From positions 72,879,501 through 72,943,500 of the forward strand of contig CM027378.1 in NCBI GenBank assembly GCA_015680905.1: DNA of 64,000 nt. The letters are read 5' to 3'. Under the pieces are notes generated by a model. It ran no database searches. It was given only the letters and a program-made list of their open reading frames with translations, and was not told where the DNA came from. Position 1 is the stretch's first letter. The number at the start of each line of letters is the position of its first letter. This document shows, piece after piece, positions 37,591 to 49,399 of this stretch. This DNA comes from Coptis chinensis. Lineage: Eukaryota > Streptophyta > Magnoliopsida > Ranunculales > Ranunculaceae. The position numbers and the translations under genes were made by a program.

Positions 37591-39428
37591 CGCGCGAATC
37601 CACCATTCGCTGGCACCGCGACTAAATTGAGTCGATTACCGCGGTAAGTTCCTTCACCCCCAAGCCTTACGCCATTCCCATGCCCGCACCAATTACGCCT
37701 CATACTGCGCCTCGTTATTAGATGCCGCGAACCCTAATTTCATCGTTAGCTCTAGCCTGTTATTGTTTGGCGTGACCAATACTACGCCAATTCCGTTGCC
37801 TGCATCTGTCGCTGACCCGTCGGTAAAAACTCTCCAACCGTTACCTTCGTCCCATGGATCCGAGCTATCTCGCTCTTTTTCTCCCTCACTTTCCAAAACC
37901 ATCTCCTCTCCCCAAGTAGGGTCCTCTGCGGGGAACTCCGCCAAGAACTCAGCCAGGGCCTGAGCTTTCTCTGCTGTCCTAACCTGGTATTGGATCTCAT
38001 ATGCACTCAGCATCACAACCTATTTCAACATTCTCCCTGATTTCTCTGCTCTCAGAGCCTGCTTAAGGGGCAAGTTCGTGACCACGATCACTGAGTGGGC
38101 TTCGAAATAGGGCTTTAGTTTCAGGGCAGAAAATATCAAGGCGAGGGCGTACTTCTCCACGCGACTATATCTGGTTTCCGCATCCAACATCGTCTTGCTC
38201 TGAAAGTACACTGGTCTTTCTATTTTATCCACTATTCGAACGAGGACCGAGCTGATTGCGTAATCTGTGACCCCCAGATATAGATACAACTTTTCTCCCT
38301 CTTCCGGTCGCGACAACAAGGGCATCTCCCCCAAATAACTTTTAAGCCCCTGGAATGCCTGTTCACACTCTGCCGTCCATGTAAAATCCGCGGTGTTCCT
38401 CGGCTATGCAAATCGGTGGCTTTGCATTTGTCGGATGACTTCGATATGAACCTATTGAGAGCCGCGACCCTTCCAGCCAACCGCTGCACCTCCTTTGCTG
38501 TCTGTGGCGAGGGCATCTCTACCAATGACCTAATCTGCTCTGGGTTTGCCTCTATCCCCCGCTGTGTCACAATATACCCTAGAAATTTCCCTGTGGTTAC
38601 CCCAAATGTACATTTCTCGGGGTTGAGCTTCAAATTGTGGGTTCGCAGTACCTGGAATGTCTCCTCCAACCCCTCCAAATGTTCCTGCTCCGACATGCTC
38701 TTCTCCACCATATCATCGATGTATATTTCAATGCCTTTGCAAATTTTGCCCTCGAACATCTTCTCCCCCAGGCGTTGGAATGTGGCCCCTGCATTTTTCA
38801 ACCCAAATGGCATCCTCGTATAGCAGTATGTGCCTCCTTCCACCACGAAGGAGGTTTTCTCCTGATCCGGACCATACATCGCCACCTGGTTGTACCCCAT
38901 CGATGCGTCCATAAACGAGAACATGCGGAACCCCGCCGTCCTGTCTACCAACTCGTCAACTCGCGGCATTGGATAACTGTCCTTCGGGCACTCTAAATTT
39001 ACATCCGTGAAATCAACACACATCCGGACCTTCCCATTTTTCTTCGGGACCGCGACTATGTTGGACAACCAGTCCGTGAATTCCACCTCCCTTATAATCC
39101 CCGCATTCTTTAATCTGGAAACTTCTTCTCGGATTCCCTCCGCGTATTTGGGTCTCATACCCCTCATCTTCTGTCTCACTGGCTTCGCGTCCTCCCTCAT
39201 ATGCATGCGATGACATGCGAATTCCGGATCTAGACCAGTGATATCCTCTATCCCCCACGCAAAGACGTCTTTGTTTCTCACCAAACATTGCACCAGCTTT
39301 TCCCTCCATTCCACTGCAAGACTCGACCCTATCGATGTGAACTTCTTTTCCTCTCCCTCTCCCAAGTTTACCATCTCTATCTCATCCAAAGTTTTTGGGA
39401 CCACCGCGGCTTTCTCCCCCCTTTCCAC
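37591..39428 (-). pseudogene. Reverse transcriptase and two RNase H domains of the Tat-type element
   Basis: RT, 39428 to about 38350: WLSNIVAVPKKNGKVRMCVD, CPKDSYPMPRVDELVD, MFSFMDASMGYNQV, PFGLKNAGATFQRL and the active site IYIDDMVEKS. RNase H 1, about 38334-38020: ERPVYFQSKTMLDAETRYSR and KYALALIFSALKLKPYFEAH. After a break the second, archaeal-type RNase H starts at about 37935 (WRVFTDGSATDAGNGIGVVL, LELTMKLGFAASNNEAQYEA) with DGS and NNEAQYEA motifs, and continues in another frame to about 37600. The second RNase H is the hallmark of the Tat lineage. Confidence 0.88.
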
Positions 39429-39446
39429 GGCCCCACACTGTAATTG

Positions 39447-40202
39447 CTACGCAGGCCTCTTCCTGGAGCTCGTTGGCTTATCCTCTGGTCCGCGGGACAT
39501 CCTCTTGATCGTATTTCTGTGACTATTTTTGGATGCCACCTGATCGCCGTGGACCTCGTATGTTCCCATTGCGGTAGGGAATCGAATAACTTGATAGTAC
39601 GTCGACGGCACCGCCCTCATCTCATGTATCCATCTCCTCCCCAGGATCGCGTTGTACTGGGAGCTGGAATCGACCACCATAAACCTTGAGAACACTGTCA
39701 CAGGTCCCGTTGTTACTGGCAGCAGGAGTTCCCCCATAGGCTCAGTGACACTTCCATTGAATCCGTACAAACTTGTCCGCGGAGGTCTTAGTTGCCCCGG
39801 GTTGATCCCCATCTCCTCAAGAGCCCCTCTGAACAGCAAATCCACGGCGCTACCGCAGTCTATCAGGACCCTTTTGACCACATAATTACCCATCGCAACG
39901 GTGATGACCAACGCATCCTCATGCGGTGTATCCACGGCTCGGAGGTCTGCCTTGGAGAATGTAATTGTCTCTTCCATTGACTCCACTCTGTATCTCTGTC
40001 CTCGGTGTGACTCATTGACCTGCTGGATACTCGCTGTCCTTCTAACCTTGTCCCGGTGGGCATTATGGCTCAGTGCTTCCCCGCTGAAAATAACATTTAT
40101 AGTTCCGGTATTATTCGCCGCGCTGCCGGCCTGCTCCCCTTTGGAGGCTCCCCCACAAATTCCCTCAGCATCCCCTTCTCCACCAATCTCTGGACTAACC
40201 AT
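39447..40202 (-). pseudogene. Aspartic protease region of the Tat-type element
   Basis: A 251-residue open stretch. The protease core reads MGNYVVKRVLIDCGSAVDLL, with DCGS where retropepsins have D-S/T-G-S/A, then RPPRTSLYGFNGSVTEPMGE, FMVVDSSSQYNAILGRRWIH and FPTAMGTYEVHGDQ. These blocks are typical of plant Ty3/gypsy pol proteins. The link into RT is broken by a stop. Confidence 0.82.
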
Positions 40203-41486
40203 TTTAAGGCATAACAGTCGTTGGTTTCATGATTGTGCACCTGGTGATAGTCGCAGTATGGCTTGTTAGGCATTTCCGCCGGAATGGTTCGCGGTCCTTC
40301 ATACCCTTGCAAATTTTTATCAGCGGCAATATCTCACTCGGTGGTTTCACCGGTAGGACGGACTCTAATTAGGTGGTATGGCTTCCCTCTCTCTGCTCTC
40401 TTTTTATTTACTTCCCTTCCCCTTTTCCGCCTCGATGATTGTCCGCGGTATCTCTCCCTGGTCTCGGTCCTTTCCCCTGTCTCTTACCGCTGGCTCCCTC
40501 CCTTTCTCTCGGCCGATAGATTGTCTTGACTCCCCTCTTCGATTCCTTCGCATGGTATCCCGATTATCTAATGTACTTTTCTACCCGCGGGTATAATAAT
40601 TGCAAAGGTCGCAATCTCGTTCTTAGCCACGGATTTGATGGACCGCCGATTCGGTCCATTCTTTCGAATGCTATTACCGCCCGTCTCTCATCCAGATTTT
40701 CCACCTTTAAGGTCTCTTTAGGGCAGGCGACCACGGATACTCTCTCGGTGACTCCGCGGACCTTTGTCTAACATTAAATAAGGCCGCTGATATCTACCAC
40801 TCTCCTCTTTCGATGTATAAAATGGTCCATGGCGCGCTTTCGGCTCACGGAAATGGGTTATGCTCTTTGAGGGTAATCGATAGTACCGGTCGGAAGCTCC
40901 ACCCTTAAGGCTAGCGGGAACATCATGCACCGAGACCATCATACCTCGTCTCTTGCCAGAGAGGCATCTGCTGTCTGAAGTGATGGATGTGATCTGCCGG
41001 GTCACCCGTGCCGTCATATCTCTCGAATCTCGGCTGGTTGAAACGTTTTGGTACCTCGGAAGTCCATATCGCGTCGCGTCCGCCCGGATTGCGATTCAAC
41101 CCGCCACCACCACTTGGCCGCCGGCCGTATGGGCCCTTGTCTGTTGAAGGTTTGCCTCTCTGTCGCTGTTAATCATTTGCCAGACCTGCTCTATCGTTAA
41201 CCCGGTCACCGGATTGTCCACCAAGGCCGGCCCTTGCTCCTCAGCCTCCGCCTTTTCTTTCTCCTCTTCCTCTTCTGTCTCGTCCCCGGATTCTTCCTCC
41301 ACTCTCTATTTTTCTCTTCTCAGCTCCTCATTCTCCTCCCTCAGCCTCCCAATTTCTTCTCGCATGAGCCGCGCCTCCTCCTCTGCTTCCCTCCCTCCTC
41401 GTCCCCTCTCCTTCTTCCACCGCTTCCGGCATTTGTTCCGGGACTCTCGTCTTTCGGGGCCTACCCGCCGCCTTCTTTGGTGCCAT
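40203..41486 (-). pseudogene. Gag of the Tat-type element, several frameshifts
   Basis: Gag starts at the ATG complementary to 41484-41486 (MAPKKAAGRPRKTRVPEQMP), soon after the primer-binding site. It continues through an acidic stretch (EEESGDETEEEEEKEKAEAE, TIEQVWQMINSDREANLQQT; 41302-41096). It ends with the Cys/His-rich segment CDYHQVHNHETNDCYALKWL and KGMLREFVGEPP (40312-40097). At least three frame changes separate these parts. Confidence 0.78.
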
Positions 41487-41500
41487 TTCTACCTTGTTTT

Positions 41501-41519
41501 TTCCCCACAGACGGCGCCA
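41501..41519 (-). other. Primer-binding site of the Tat-type element
   Basis: On the minus strand, TGGCGCCGTCTGTGGGGAA begins two bases after the LTR end. TGGCGCCGTC is the usual start of the tRNA primer site in plant Ty3/gypsy elements of this group. Confidence 0.82.
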
Positions 41520-41521
41520 AA

Positions 41522-41892
41522 TGTTATAACTCAAATGGTAACTACAAACACTGTTCACTCACAAATGTTATAACTCTAATGATCTCTGCATACCCTGTTC
41601 ACACACTCTCCATCTAGGCAGTATTACCACTCCCTCTCTCTTCTCCTCTCCTGCCCCTCTTTTTCCTCCTCCTTTCTCTCTCTCCCATCTCTTCTCTTTT
41701 ATATCCCCTCACTCTCTCATCTCAACCCTCCACCTGTCCCTCTATCTCGCGGTCCCCTCCCCTCCAAGTGTAGGGTTTTAGATATCAGCGCGACCGCGTC
41801 TTCATCCTCGATCGAGTCTTTGTGCCGCCTTTGTGTGTTATGTTAAGTCCGGCCCCTTTTCCCCCTGATATTACGGGACGGCATCATGCCAC
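41522..41892 (-). repeat. 5' LTR of the Tat-type element
   Basis: It runs TGTTATAACTC to ATGCCA on the plus strand, and the plus-strand left end abuts the primer-binding site. It carries a local duplication of AAATGTTATAACTC (41519 and 41564). It matches the LTR at 32258-32612 in its shared blocks. Confidence 0.88.
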
Positions 41893-42130
41893 TACAAATC
41901 ACATCTAGAGTTTCACAAAATCTCCAACTTTTCTTAAACAATATAGCTAATTACTAAAAAATAATAATAAACAAAAAACTAAATTGTTAAAAACAATAAT
42001 TTCCACCGAAAACGATTTTTCTAAAACTCTTTCGATTTGATGCGCCATCCATTGTGTGATTTAGACATTTATTCATAGTTAAGGATTCAAAAAATCACAA
42101 TTACGAGTTTACGACCACAATAATTAAGAC

Positions 42131-42161
<31 letters not shown>

Positions 42162-42162
42162 C
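42131..42162. repeat. (TA)n microsatellite
   Basis: About 16 TA units inside repeat A, at the left border of a hairpin insertion that copy B lacks. Confidence 0.9.
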
Positions 42163-42244
42163 GCCTTGGCTAGAGTGACATCCTTATTGTACATCCTATC
42201 AAAAAGTGCATTTCAACAATGAATTAGTGGCTGATTTTTTGTAG

Positions 42245-42440
42245 ATATATTCTACCCACCATGGATTATATCCCTACAAAAAATTAGCTCAATCCAATAT
42301 GTGGAACTTTGTCAAAAATAATGTTTTAAGTTTGCAATTTTATCTAACGGTCTAAAAATAATTTTAAGTTTGACAAGGCTAGAAATATCAAATTGAGATA
42401 ATTTTTTGTAGAGATATAATCCATGGTGGGTAGAATATAT
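42245..42440. mobile_element. Foldback MITE inside repeat A
   Basis: The arms at 42245-42293 and 42392-42440 are near-perfect inverted repeats (left arm begins ATATATTCTACCCACCATGG). The loop is about 100 bp. Copy B has ordinary repeat sequence at the matching place (54250-54290), with no hairpin, so this is an insertion of about 300 bp including flanking TA repeats. The flanks are TA-rich, which hides any target duplication. Confidence 0.75.
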
Positions 42441-43139
42441 ATATATTAGTTACACCCTCACCAATCTATTTTTTGGAACACTCGCAGGGACTCTAGTTTT
42501 TTCTAAACTCTATTACTACTTATAAAAAAGTATGATATAAATAAGAAGACAATTCCATATAAAGTTTTATAGAGTCTCCAACTTTTCCTAAACACTATAA
42601 CTAATTACGAAAAAACAATTCCATCTAGAGTTTCACAAAAACAATGTCATCTAGAGTTTCATAGAGTCTCAAACTTTTCCCAAAAAATATAGCTAATTAC
42701 GAAAAAAAATATGAGACAAAAAAACTAAATTGCTAAAAACAATAGTTTCCACCAAAAACAATTTTCCTAAAACACTTTCGATTTGATGCATCATCCACAA
42801 TGGGATTTAAATATTTATTCATAGTTAAGGATTCCAAAAATCACAATTCTGGTCACAATAATTACGACAGATTCCAATTAAATTATAAATTTTCAACACT
42901 ATATATATATCACAATTCTGACCACAATATATATATAATTCAGCGGAATAATGAGATTCAGTTAAAGTGGATGTTGGGCTTAAATAAATTATATACCAAA
43001 CCAAAACAAATTACATGTGGAAAATTAAATTATACAAAAAATAACATCACAAAATATATAATAGAAAATGAAAAAAAAAGGCAAAACAATAATGACAAAT
43101 ATTTCAAAACATATATAATACTGAATGAAACTAACGTCA

Positions 43140-43985
43140 AAAAATAATTAATGGGGAATCGAAAACTAGATGCAAATGCATCGAACTAACCTCAAATAAT
43201 ATTTAACGGGAAATCAGAAACTAGATGCAAATGCAAGCATTAAAAAAATTAACAGAATATTAATACAACTGCATTAAACTAACCTCAAAGAATAATTAAC
43301 GGGAAATCAAAACTTGGATGCAAATATATCAAACTTATATAAAAATAATAATTGTCGGGAAATCGGGAACTGGATGCAAATGCATTGAACTAACCTCAAA
43401 GAAAAATTAATTATAAATTGGAAACATGATGCAAATGCGTGGAACTAATCTTAAAAAATAATTAACAGAAAATCGAAAATCGGATACAACTGCACTGAAC
43501 TAATCTTAAAAAATAAACTGGATGCAAATGTATTGAACTAACCTCAAGAAATAATTAACGGGAAATTAGAAATTGGATGCAAATTCATTGAACTAACCTC
43601 AAACAATAATTAACGGGAAACCGAAAACTAGATGCAAATGCAACCTTATCAAATAATAAACCAGAAATCGAAAACTGTATACAAATGCATTAAACTAATC
43701 TCACAGAATAATTAACAGGAAATCAGAAAGTGGATGCAAATGCATTGAGCTGACCTCAAAGAACAATTAATAGGGAATTGGAAATTGGATGCAAATGTAT
43801 TAAACTAACTGCAAATAATAATTAACGAGAAATCGAAAACTAGATGCAACTGCATTGAACTAACCTAAAAAATAAAACGGGAATCAAAAATTGGATTCAA
43901 CTGCATTGAACTAACCTCAAAATATAAATAACGGAAAATCAGAAACTGGATGCAAATGCATTGAACTAACGTCAAAACATGGTTG
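43140..43985. repeat. Minisatellite array A1, unit about 55 bp
   Basis: About 15 imperfect units, each containing AACTAACCTCAAAGAATAAT and GATGCAAATGCATTG. Units differ by point changes and small deletions. No coding function is seen. Confidence 0.9.
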
Positions 43986-44359
43986 GATTATATGTTGTGT
44001 GAATGTCTTGATAAGTATAGTTTTGCATTTAAAATGATATTTATCTTATCTCTTTTTGTATGACTGGTAACTCCTTACTATTCAATTAGCTTCAATATAT
44101 ATGAACTTTGCCTTATTAGGCAACCTCACAAAACTTCAATCAAATTTATATTATTAAACAACAAAATGAAGTTGAAGGGTTTTACCAAAGGTGAGTTTTT
44201 TTTTAATGGAGAGTGAGGTTTTCACGTTATAAGAAATTTGGATGAGTGATCAATATAATATTAATATATAATAGTTATGCATATTTGCAAATATTTTTTA
44301 GAATAATTAATATAATAACACCGTTCATAGATAATCTTTGCAGATTCCACATAGTGAGT

Positions 44360-45840
44360 CATGCATAATTTAAAGAATAATTAATGGGAAATTGGGAACT
44401 GAATAATCTTTGATGATCCCACATAGTAAATCAAACATAATTTATTTTTTATGTTATGTTTGCAAGGAAACTACAGATGGATCAGTAGAAGTTGGTATTA
44501 CACACCACATTGGATAATTAAAAGGAAATTGAAAATTGGATTCAAATACATAACTGAACTCAAAGAGTAATTAACGGGAAATCGAAAACTTTATGCAAAT
44601 ACAATAAACTAAACTCAAAAAGTAATTAACTAGAAATCGGAAACTGGATGCAATTGCATTAAACTAACATCAGAGAATAACTAACGGAAAATTAGAAATT
44701 GGATGCAAATCCTTAAAAAATATTTAACGGAAAATCGTAAACGGTATGCAAATACATCAAACAAACCTCAAATAATAATTAATGGGAAACCAGAAATTAT
44801 ATGCAAATGCATTGAACTAAACTCAAAAAATAATTAACAGAAAATAAAAAATCGAATGCAACTGCAACTGCATTTTCAAAACTAAATGCAAATATATATG
44901 CATTAAAATAACCTCAAAGAATAGTTAACGGGAAATCAGAAACCGGATGTAATTGCATCGAACTAATCTCAAAGCATAAATAATCAGAAACTAGATGCAG
45001 ATGTATTGAACTAACCTTAAAGAATTATTAACGGAAAATTGGAAACTAGATGCAATTGCAATGAACTAATCTCAAAGACTAATTAACAAAACATTGAAAA
45101 AGGGATGAAACTACACTGAACTAACCCAAATGAATAATTAACAGGAAATTATAAATTTGATCTAAATGCATTGAACTAACCTCAAAAAATAATTAACAGA
45201 AAATCAAAAACTTGATGCAAATGCATTGAATTAACCTAAAAAAACAATTAACATAAAATTGAAAATTGGATACAATTGTATTGAACTAACCTCAAATAAT
45301 AATTAACGGAAAATCATAAACTGGATGCAACTGCATTAAACTAAAATTAGAGATTAACTAACGGGAAATCAGAAATTGGATGCAAATGTATTGAAATAAC
45401 CTCAAAGAATAGTGAACTGGAAATCAGAAGCCGGATGTAACTGTATCGCAATGACCTCAAAGCATAAATAACTATAAATTGTAAACTATCGAACTAACCT
45501 AGAAAAACCATTAACGGGAAATCAGAAACTGGATGCAGATGAATTGAACAAATCGCAAAGAGTAATTAACGAAACATCAAAAATTGTATACAACCGTATT
45601 GAATTAACCTTAATGAATAACTAACGGGAAATTATAAAGTGGATGCAATTGCACTGAACTAATCTCAAATAATAATTAACGGGAAATCAGAAATTTGATA
45701 CAACTGCATTGAACTAACCTCAAAGAATAATTAATTAGAAATTGGAAATTGAATGCAACGTACTACATTAAACTAACCTCAAAGAATAATTAATAGAAAA
45801 TTAGAAACTTGATGCAAATACATTAAACTAATAACCCTAA
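44360..45840. repeat. Minisatellite array A2, unit about 55 bp
   Basis: About 25 units of the same family as array A1. It starts with a short non-repeat piece (ATCTTTGATGATCCCACATA) and is followed by a tail with TATAGTTTTGCATTT and ATTCTCACAAAACTTCAATC. The tail is a diverged copy of the one after array A1 (43985-44340). Confidence 0.9.
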
Positions 45841-46169
45841 AATATGTTTGTATTATATGTAGGGGGAATAAATGTCTCGACAAATATAGTTTTGCATTTT
45901 AAGTAGTGTTTATTATAATTTTTTTTATTATGATTAAGAATGTCATGCTATTCAAGTAGCTTCAATATTATCTTCGTCACATTGGGCATTCTCACAAAAC
46001 TTCAATCAAACTTCTATTATTAAACCTAACAACAAAAAGAAATCGATGAGTTTTATCAAGGTTTGGTGCTTCCTTTTTATAGAGAGTTGTGCAAGAAATT
46101 TGAATGACTGATTATTATAATTTTCATATCTCATAGCTATGCATAGTTGCTAATATTTTTTACAATAAT

Positions 46170-47605
46170 TTAATATAACGGCACCCGTTCGTCTGTTGCA
46201 CTTGGTGGTGTTGATGTTGGAGTATTACTCAATTCACAACCTTCTACCTGTTTAACTTTGTTCATTGCTTCTGCCAGTGCCTCTAATGCAACTTTATAAT
46301 GTTCTTTTGATACCACTACTTCTTCGACAAACTTAATAGCATACTTATAAATATTGTCATGCCATTGCACCGGATTATCGCTTTCAACATCATTGGAGTC
46401 TGGGTTTAGAACATACATTCGCTTAAAATCTTTCCTGTATCTTGATATAATGTATTGAGGTGGTATCTCAACAATACCATTATTGTTAAGTATGCTTAAA
46501 GCATGTCGACACAAAATTCCCTTGAAGTTAATCAAATTGCAGATGCATTGAACTTCGATTTCCTTTCCATTATACATACAATACCTCATACTCCTTAACC
46601 CATCTTTTTCCCTTTTTACTCACCATGCGTACCTTCACAATGTGTGTGAAAATTTGCCTATCTACATGTAGTTGTGTGGTGTTGAAACAAGAAGCCATCT
46701 CTTCAATTTAATTTTGAAATTTCTTAAATATATTTTTAGTGTATATATCTTGGACAGCTGCAATTCAAAAGGATATCTTGTTTTTAACACAGGAATTCTA
46801 TGTCGTGACCAAGCATCTGCCTTTGCCTCCTTATCGTACTTCCTCTTAAGCGCTAATTCATACCTTCCCACAAATTCTCTTAGGGAAGTCTTTCTGTTTA
46901 CATACTTATCGAAGAAAGCATTCATGCTCTCACTGCGTTGTGTAGTGGACATCCATACAAAAAAAGTTCCTTTCAGGAAAACCGGAATCGAACTTTCTCG
47001 ATCTTCATAAAGAGATAGAAGCCACTCGTGTTTCTCAAGTCCATAACTCTTAATCATATCCTGCCAAGTAGCTTCAAATTCTTGCACCCTCAAAGACTGA
47101 TAAACTACCTTGTATAATTTATGTTTCACTTCTTCATAATCAGATATTCCTTTTAATTTTTCTAGTACCTTCTACATGATGTGCCATAAGCAGAAACGGT
47201 GGCGAGCATTGGGAAAGACATTAGCAATTGCACTTTTCATGGTCTTACACTGGTCTGTTATAATAGCAGCAGGGGGTTTCCCAGACATACAAGAAAGCTA
47301 GGCTTTGAATAACCACTCAAAAGACTCAATTATCTCATCTACCAACAAACCACAACCAAGTAATATAGATTGCCCGTGATGATTCACACCTACAAAAAGG
47401 CGCAAAAGATAAATCATATTTGTTTGTCAAATAAGTGGTGTCGAAAGCAACTACATCATTGAAGTATTCATATGCTGCCCTTGACCACCCATCAGCCCAA
47501 AAGACATTTCTTAGTCGCCCATCATTACTAAGATCCATCAGATGAAAGAATTTTAGACTTTTAACTTGTGTATCAGAAAAGTATCTATAAATGGCTTGCG
47601 CATCT
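46170..47605 (-). pseudogene. FAR1-type MULE transposase, central and C-terminal part
   Basis: On the minus strand: [55 protein letters not shown] (first catalytic Asp), then a frame change and [20 protein letters not shown], a stop, PPAAIITDQCKTMKSAIANV (second Asp) and FPNARHRFCLWHIM. After a TAG come YKVVYQSLRVQEFEATWQDM, FVWMSTTQRSESMNAFFDKY (Glu region) and TSLREFVGRYELALKRKYDK. The end is a SWIM zinc finger (VQCICNLINFKGILCRHAL; C-x-C, C-x-H). This is the FHY3/FAR1 family, which derives from Mutator-like transposases. Its stop codon at 46170-46172 lies inside the tail of direct repeat A. The N-terminal part is at 52470-53057, with an LTR element inserted between. Confidence 0.88.
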
Positions 47606-48131
47606 CTGTATCAGCCTAATTCATGACCATCAAGATGACATGTCTTCGGGACCGAGATAGCGTAAGGTAGGAGAAAGAGGGAGCACGTGATCCAGTCCAT
47701 AAATCATGTAAGGGGCGCGGAATCACGGAGGGACGCTGAATCTGGAGGGCATAGGGACCAGTGTGGTTTGGTGACCCAAAGGGAGGCATAATAGTGAAGG
47801 GGGCATACGGATACGAATAATATATCAAAGAGATAGTTGGACAATTAGTGGTGGGTGGGACTAGAAAGAAGATGATGGGATAAGGGGCGGTTAGAGAGAG
47901 AAGGAGGTGGTTAGAAGATATAAGAGAGAGAGAGAGAGGTGGTTAGAGAAGGGGAAAAAGGAGAGAGAGAAGGAGAAGAAGGAGAACTACGATTGATCCT
48001 CCCCCGGAGGAGGGTATGCGTAGGCAACCCAATGGGTTGGTGATCCATGAAAAACCACAGTATTTATCATCAAGGCTTAAATCGAGGAGAGAGAGATGTG
48101 TAAGGTGTGAGGGTAACAACCGGGTTCATAC
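47600..48131 (+). repeat. Left LTR of the pol-less element
   Basis: It begins GCATCTC and ends GGGTTCATAC. It shares with the right copy CTAATTCATGACCATCAAGA, GCACGTGATCCAGTCCATAA, CCCAAAGGGAGGCATAATAG, and a purine-rich stretch of AGAGAGA/GGTGGTTAG repeats. Confidence 0.85.
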
Positions 48132-48173
48132 AAATGATGCCGTCATTAAACGATGAGTAGAAGATTGGGGTGA

Positions 48174-48176
<3 letters not shown>

Positions 48177-48253
<77 letters not shown>
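48177..48253. repeat. (TA)n microsatellite
   Basis: About 38 TA units. Apparent proteins of alternating Ile-Tyr on both strands come only from this run. Confidence 0.97.
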
Positions 48254-48255
<2 letters not shown>

Positions 48256-48609
48256 AAGCACTATTTGGTGTTGGGGAGATATAGAGAAGGTGGGACCTTT
48301 TCAGAGAACGGAGAGAGAACTAATCGTTTTATGGAACTGCCTTTTGTTCCCTCCGAGGGAGTTGGAAAGCATCGGATGAATATTTGCATTACTGACTCTT
48401 TTCTATATTTGGGCTCTTGTTTACGATGATGAATGGTCTTTGAGACATTTATCAACCGAGAACTTGATCAATGAGTTCAAGAGACATTTATATATGATCG
48501 ATCATTTGTTTATCATTTGGCTTTTTGTCCATCAATTCCCCATCTGCTTTTGGTGAGGTAGGGTAAGAAGTTTGGTTCCTATCACATTGAGAGGAGAAGG
48601 GTTGAAGTC

Positions 48610-49390
48610 ATGAACATAGATATAAGTATTCACTTCCCAATCATCCACTATTCGCTTCATAAACCTCTTTGCATAAGTAATGACCGGGATCAACAAGTTT
48701 GTCAAAGGAATGGGTGGACGATTTGTCGGTCGGGGGGAACAAACAAGGCCCGGTCAGCAACCCGGCATTTATGGTTCAGGGCTTCTATTGGCTCGAGGCC
48801 GAAGTAGTTCAAGTTCGGTAGCACGAGCTATGGCGAGTTGGATCAATGCAGAATTCATGGTGAGATGTTGCGTAATCTTTGCTTCAGAAATAACTCAAAT
48901 AATTGTTGATGTTGATAAAGGTGAGAGAGATTGAGATCTCCACCTCTACAACTAGAGGCTTTTAAGAGGTGAATGCTTTGAAGGCTATGGTAAATGCATT
49001 GAGGGAAGAGTCCGAGAAAGTGAGGAATGAGAGGCGGCATTGGAGGAGTTAGCAGCAGCAAGGAAGAAGAAGAAGGATAATGAGTATCTTTGGTAGATGC
49101 TTGTCTTGACTTTGGGCAAAAGAGCTAAAAAGTTCTTCACGGGGTTGAGAAGCTTCATGTCATTGGAAACGAAACCATGTTATTTGTGTTTGGTCTTCTT
49201 TGGGGAATGATTTTCTTAGGGGAATTTTGATATTTTAGATTTTAATTTAAGGATGGGTATAGATTGGAGCGTATATGCATTGTGTCATAGCCTCGGTATG
49301 TTCTTTAGAGTGTGAATTTAGCATTGGACTGGCATTGGTGGCGAAGCACCATTTGTGTTGTATTATACTCTTGTGAAACTTCCATGACCA
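48610..49390 (+). other. Internal region of the pol-less element, possible gag trace
   Basis: A frame at 48680-48934 gives GMGGRFVGRGEQTRPGQQ and RGRSSSSSVARAMASW, basic and Gly/Ser-rich. It is followed by a charged stretch in another frame (ALEELAAARKKKKDNEYL near 49036-49090). It could be a gag remnant, but nothing diagnostic is present. Confidence 0.3.
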
Positions 49391-49399
49391 CCTGTCTCT

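Larger units (their letters stand above)
32256..41895 (-). mobile_element. Tat-type Ty3/gypsy LTR retrotransposon, nested in repeat A
   Basis: Two LTRs of about 355 and 371 bp bound a 9.6-kb minus-strand element. In transcription order it has PBS, gag, protease, RT, RNase H, second RNase H, integrase and an antisense extra ORF before the 3' LTR. The dual RNase H and the antisense ORF point to the Tat (Retand-like) lineage. CAAAT occurs just outside both ends (32251-32255 and 41896-41900). Deleting the element and one CAAAT joins two halves that match copy B across the site, which supports a simple insertion. Every coding region carries frameshifts, so it is not autonomous now. Confidence 0.92.
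31770..46180. repeat. Long direct repeat, copy A (split by a 9.6-kb retrotransposon)
   Basis: Copy A opens with AGCTCTACCCTCTTCAATTG and ends at ACCCGTTC near 46190. Without the Tat-type element at 32256-41895 it is about 4.8 kb. It matches copy B (53730-58083) in the same orientation: the opening block, several subrepeats of the type TCTAGAGTTTCACAGAGTCT, two minisatellite arrays, and two tails containing TATAGTTTTGCATTT. The right end overlaps the last codons of the FAR1-type transposase. Each copy is internally duplicated (array plus tail, twice). Confidence 0.85.

Noticed and set aside
36102..40771. Many plus-strand frames of 60-190 residues across 36-41 kb
   Set aside because: They are shadows of the minus-strand gag-pol of the Tat-type element; only the minus strand gives retroelement motifs.
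42800..43147. Plus-strand frame of 115 residues
   Set aside because: It is AT-driven (Asn, Lys, Tyr, Ile) and lies in repeat A; the matching stretch of copy B does not keep the frame.
48070..48379. Open frames of alternating Ile-Tyr on both strands
   Set aside because: They are translations of the (TA)n run at 48177-48253.
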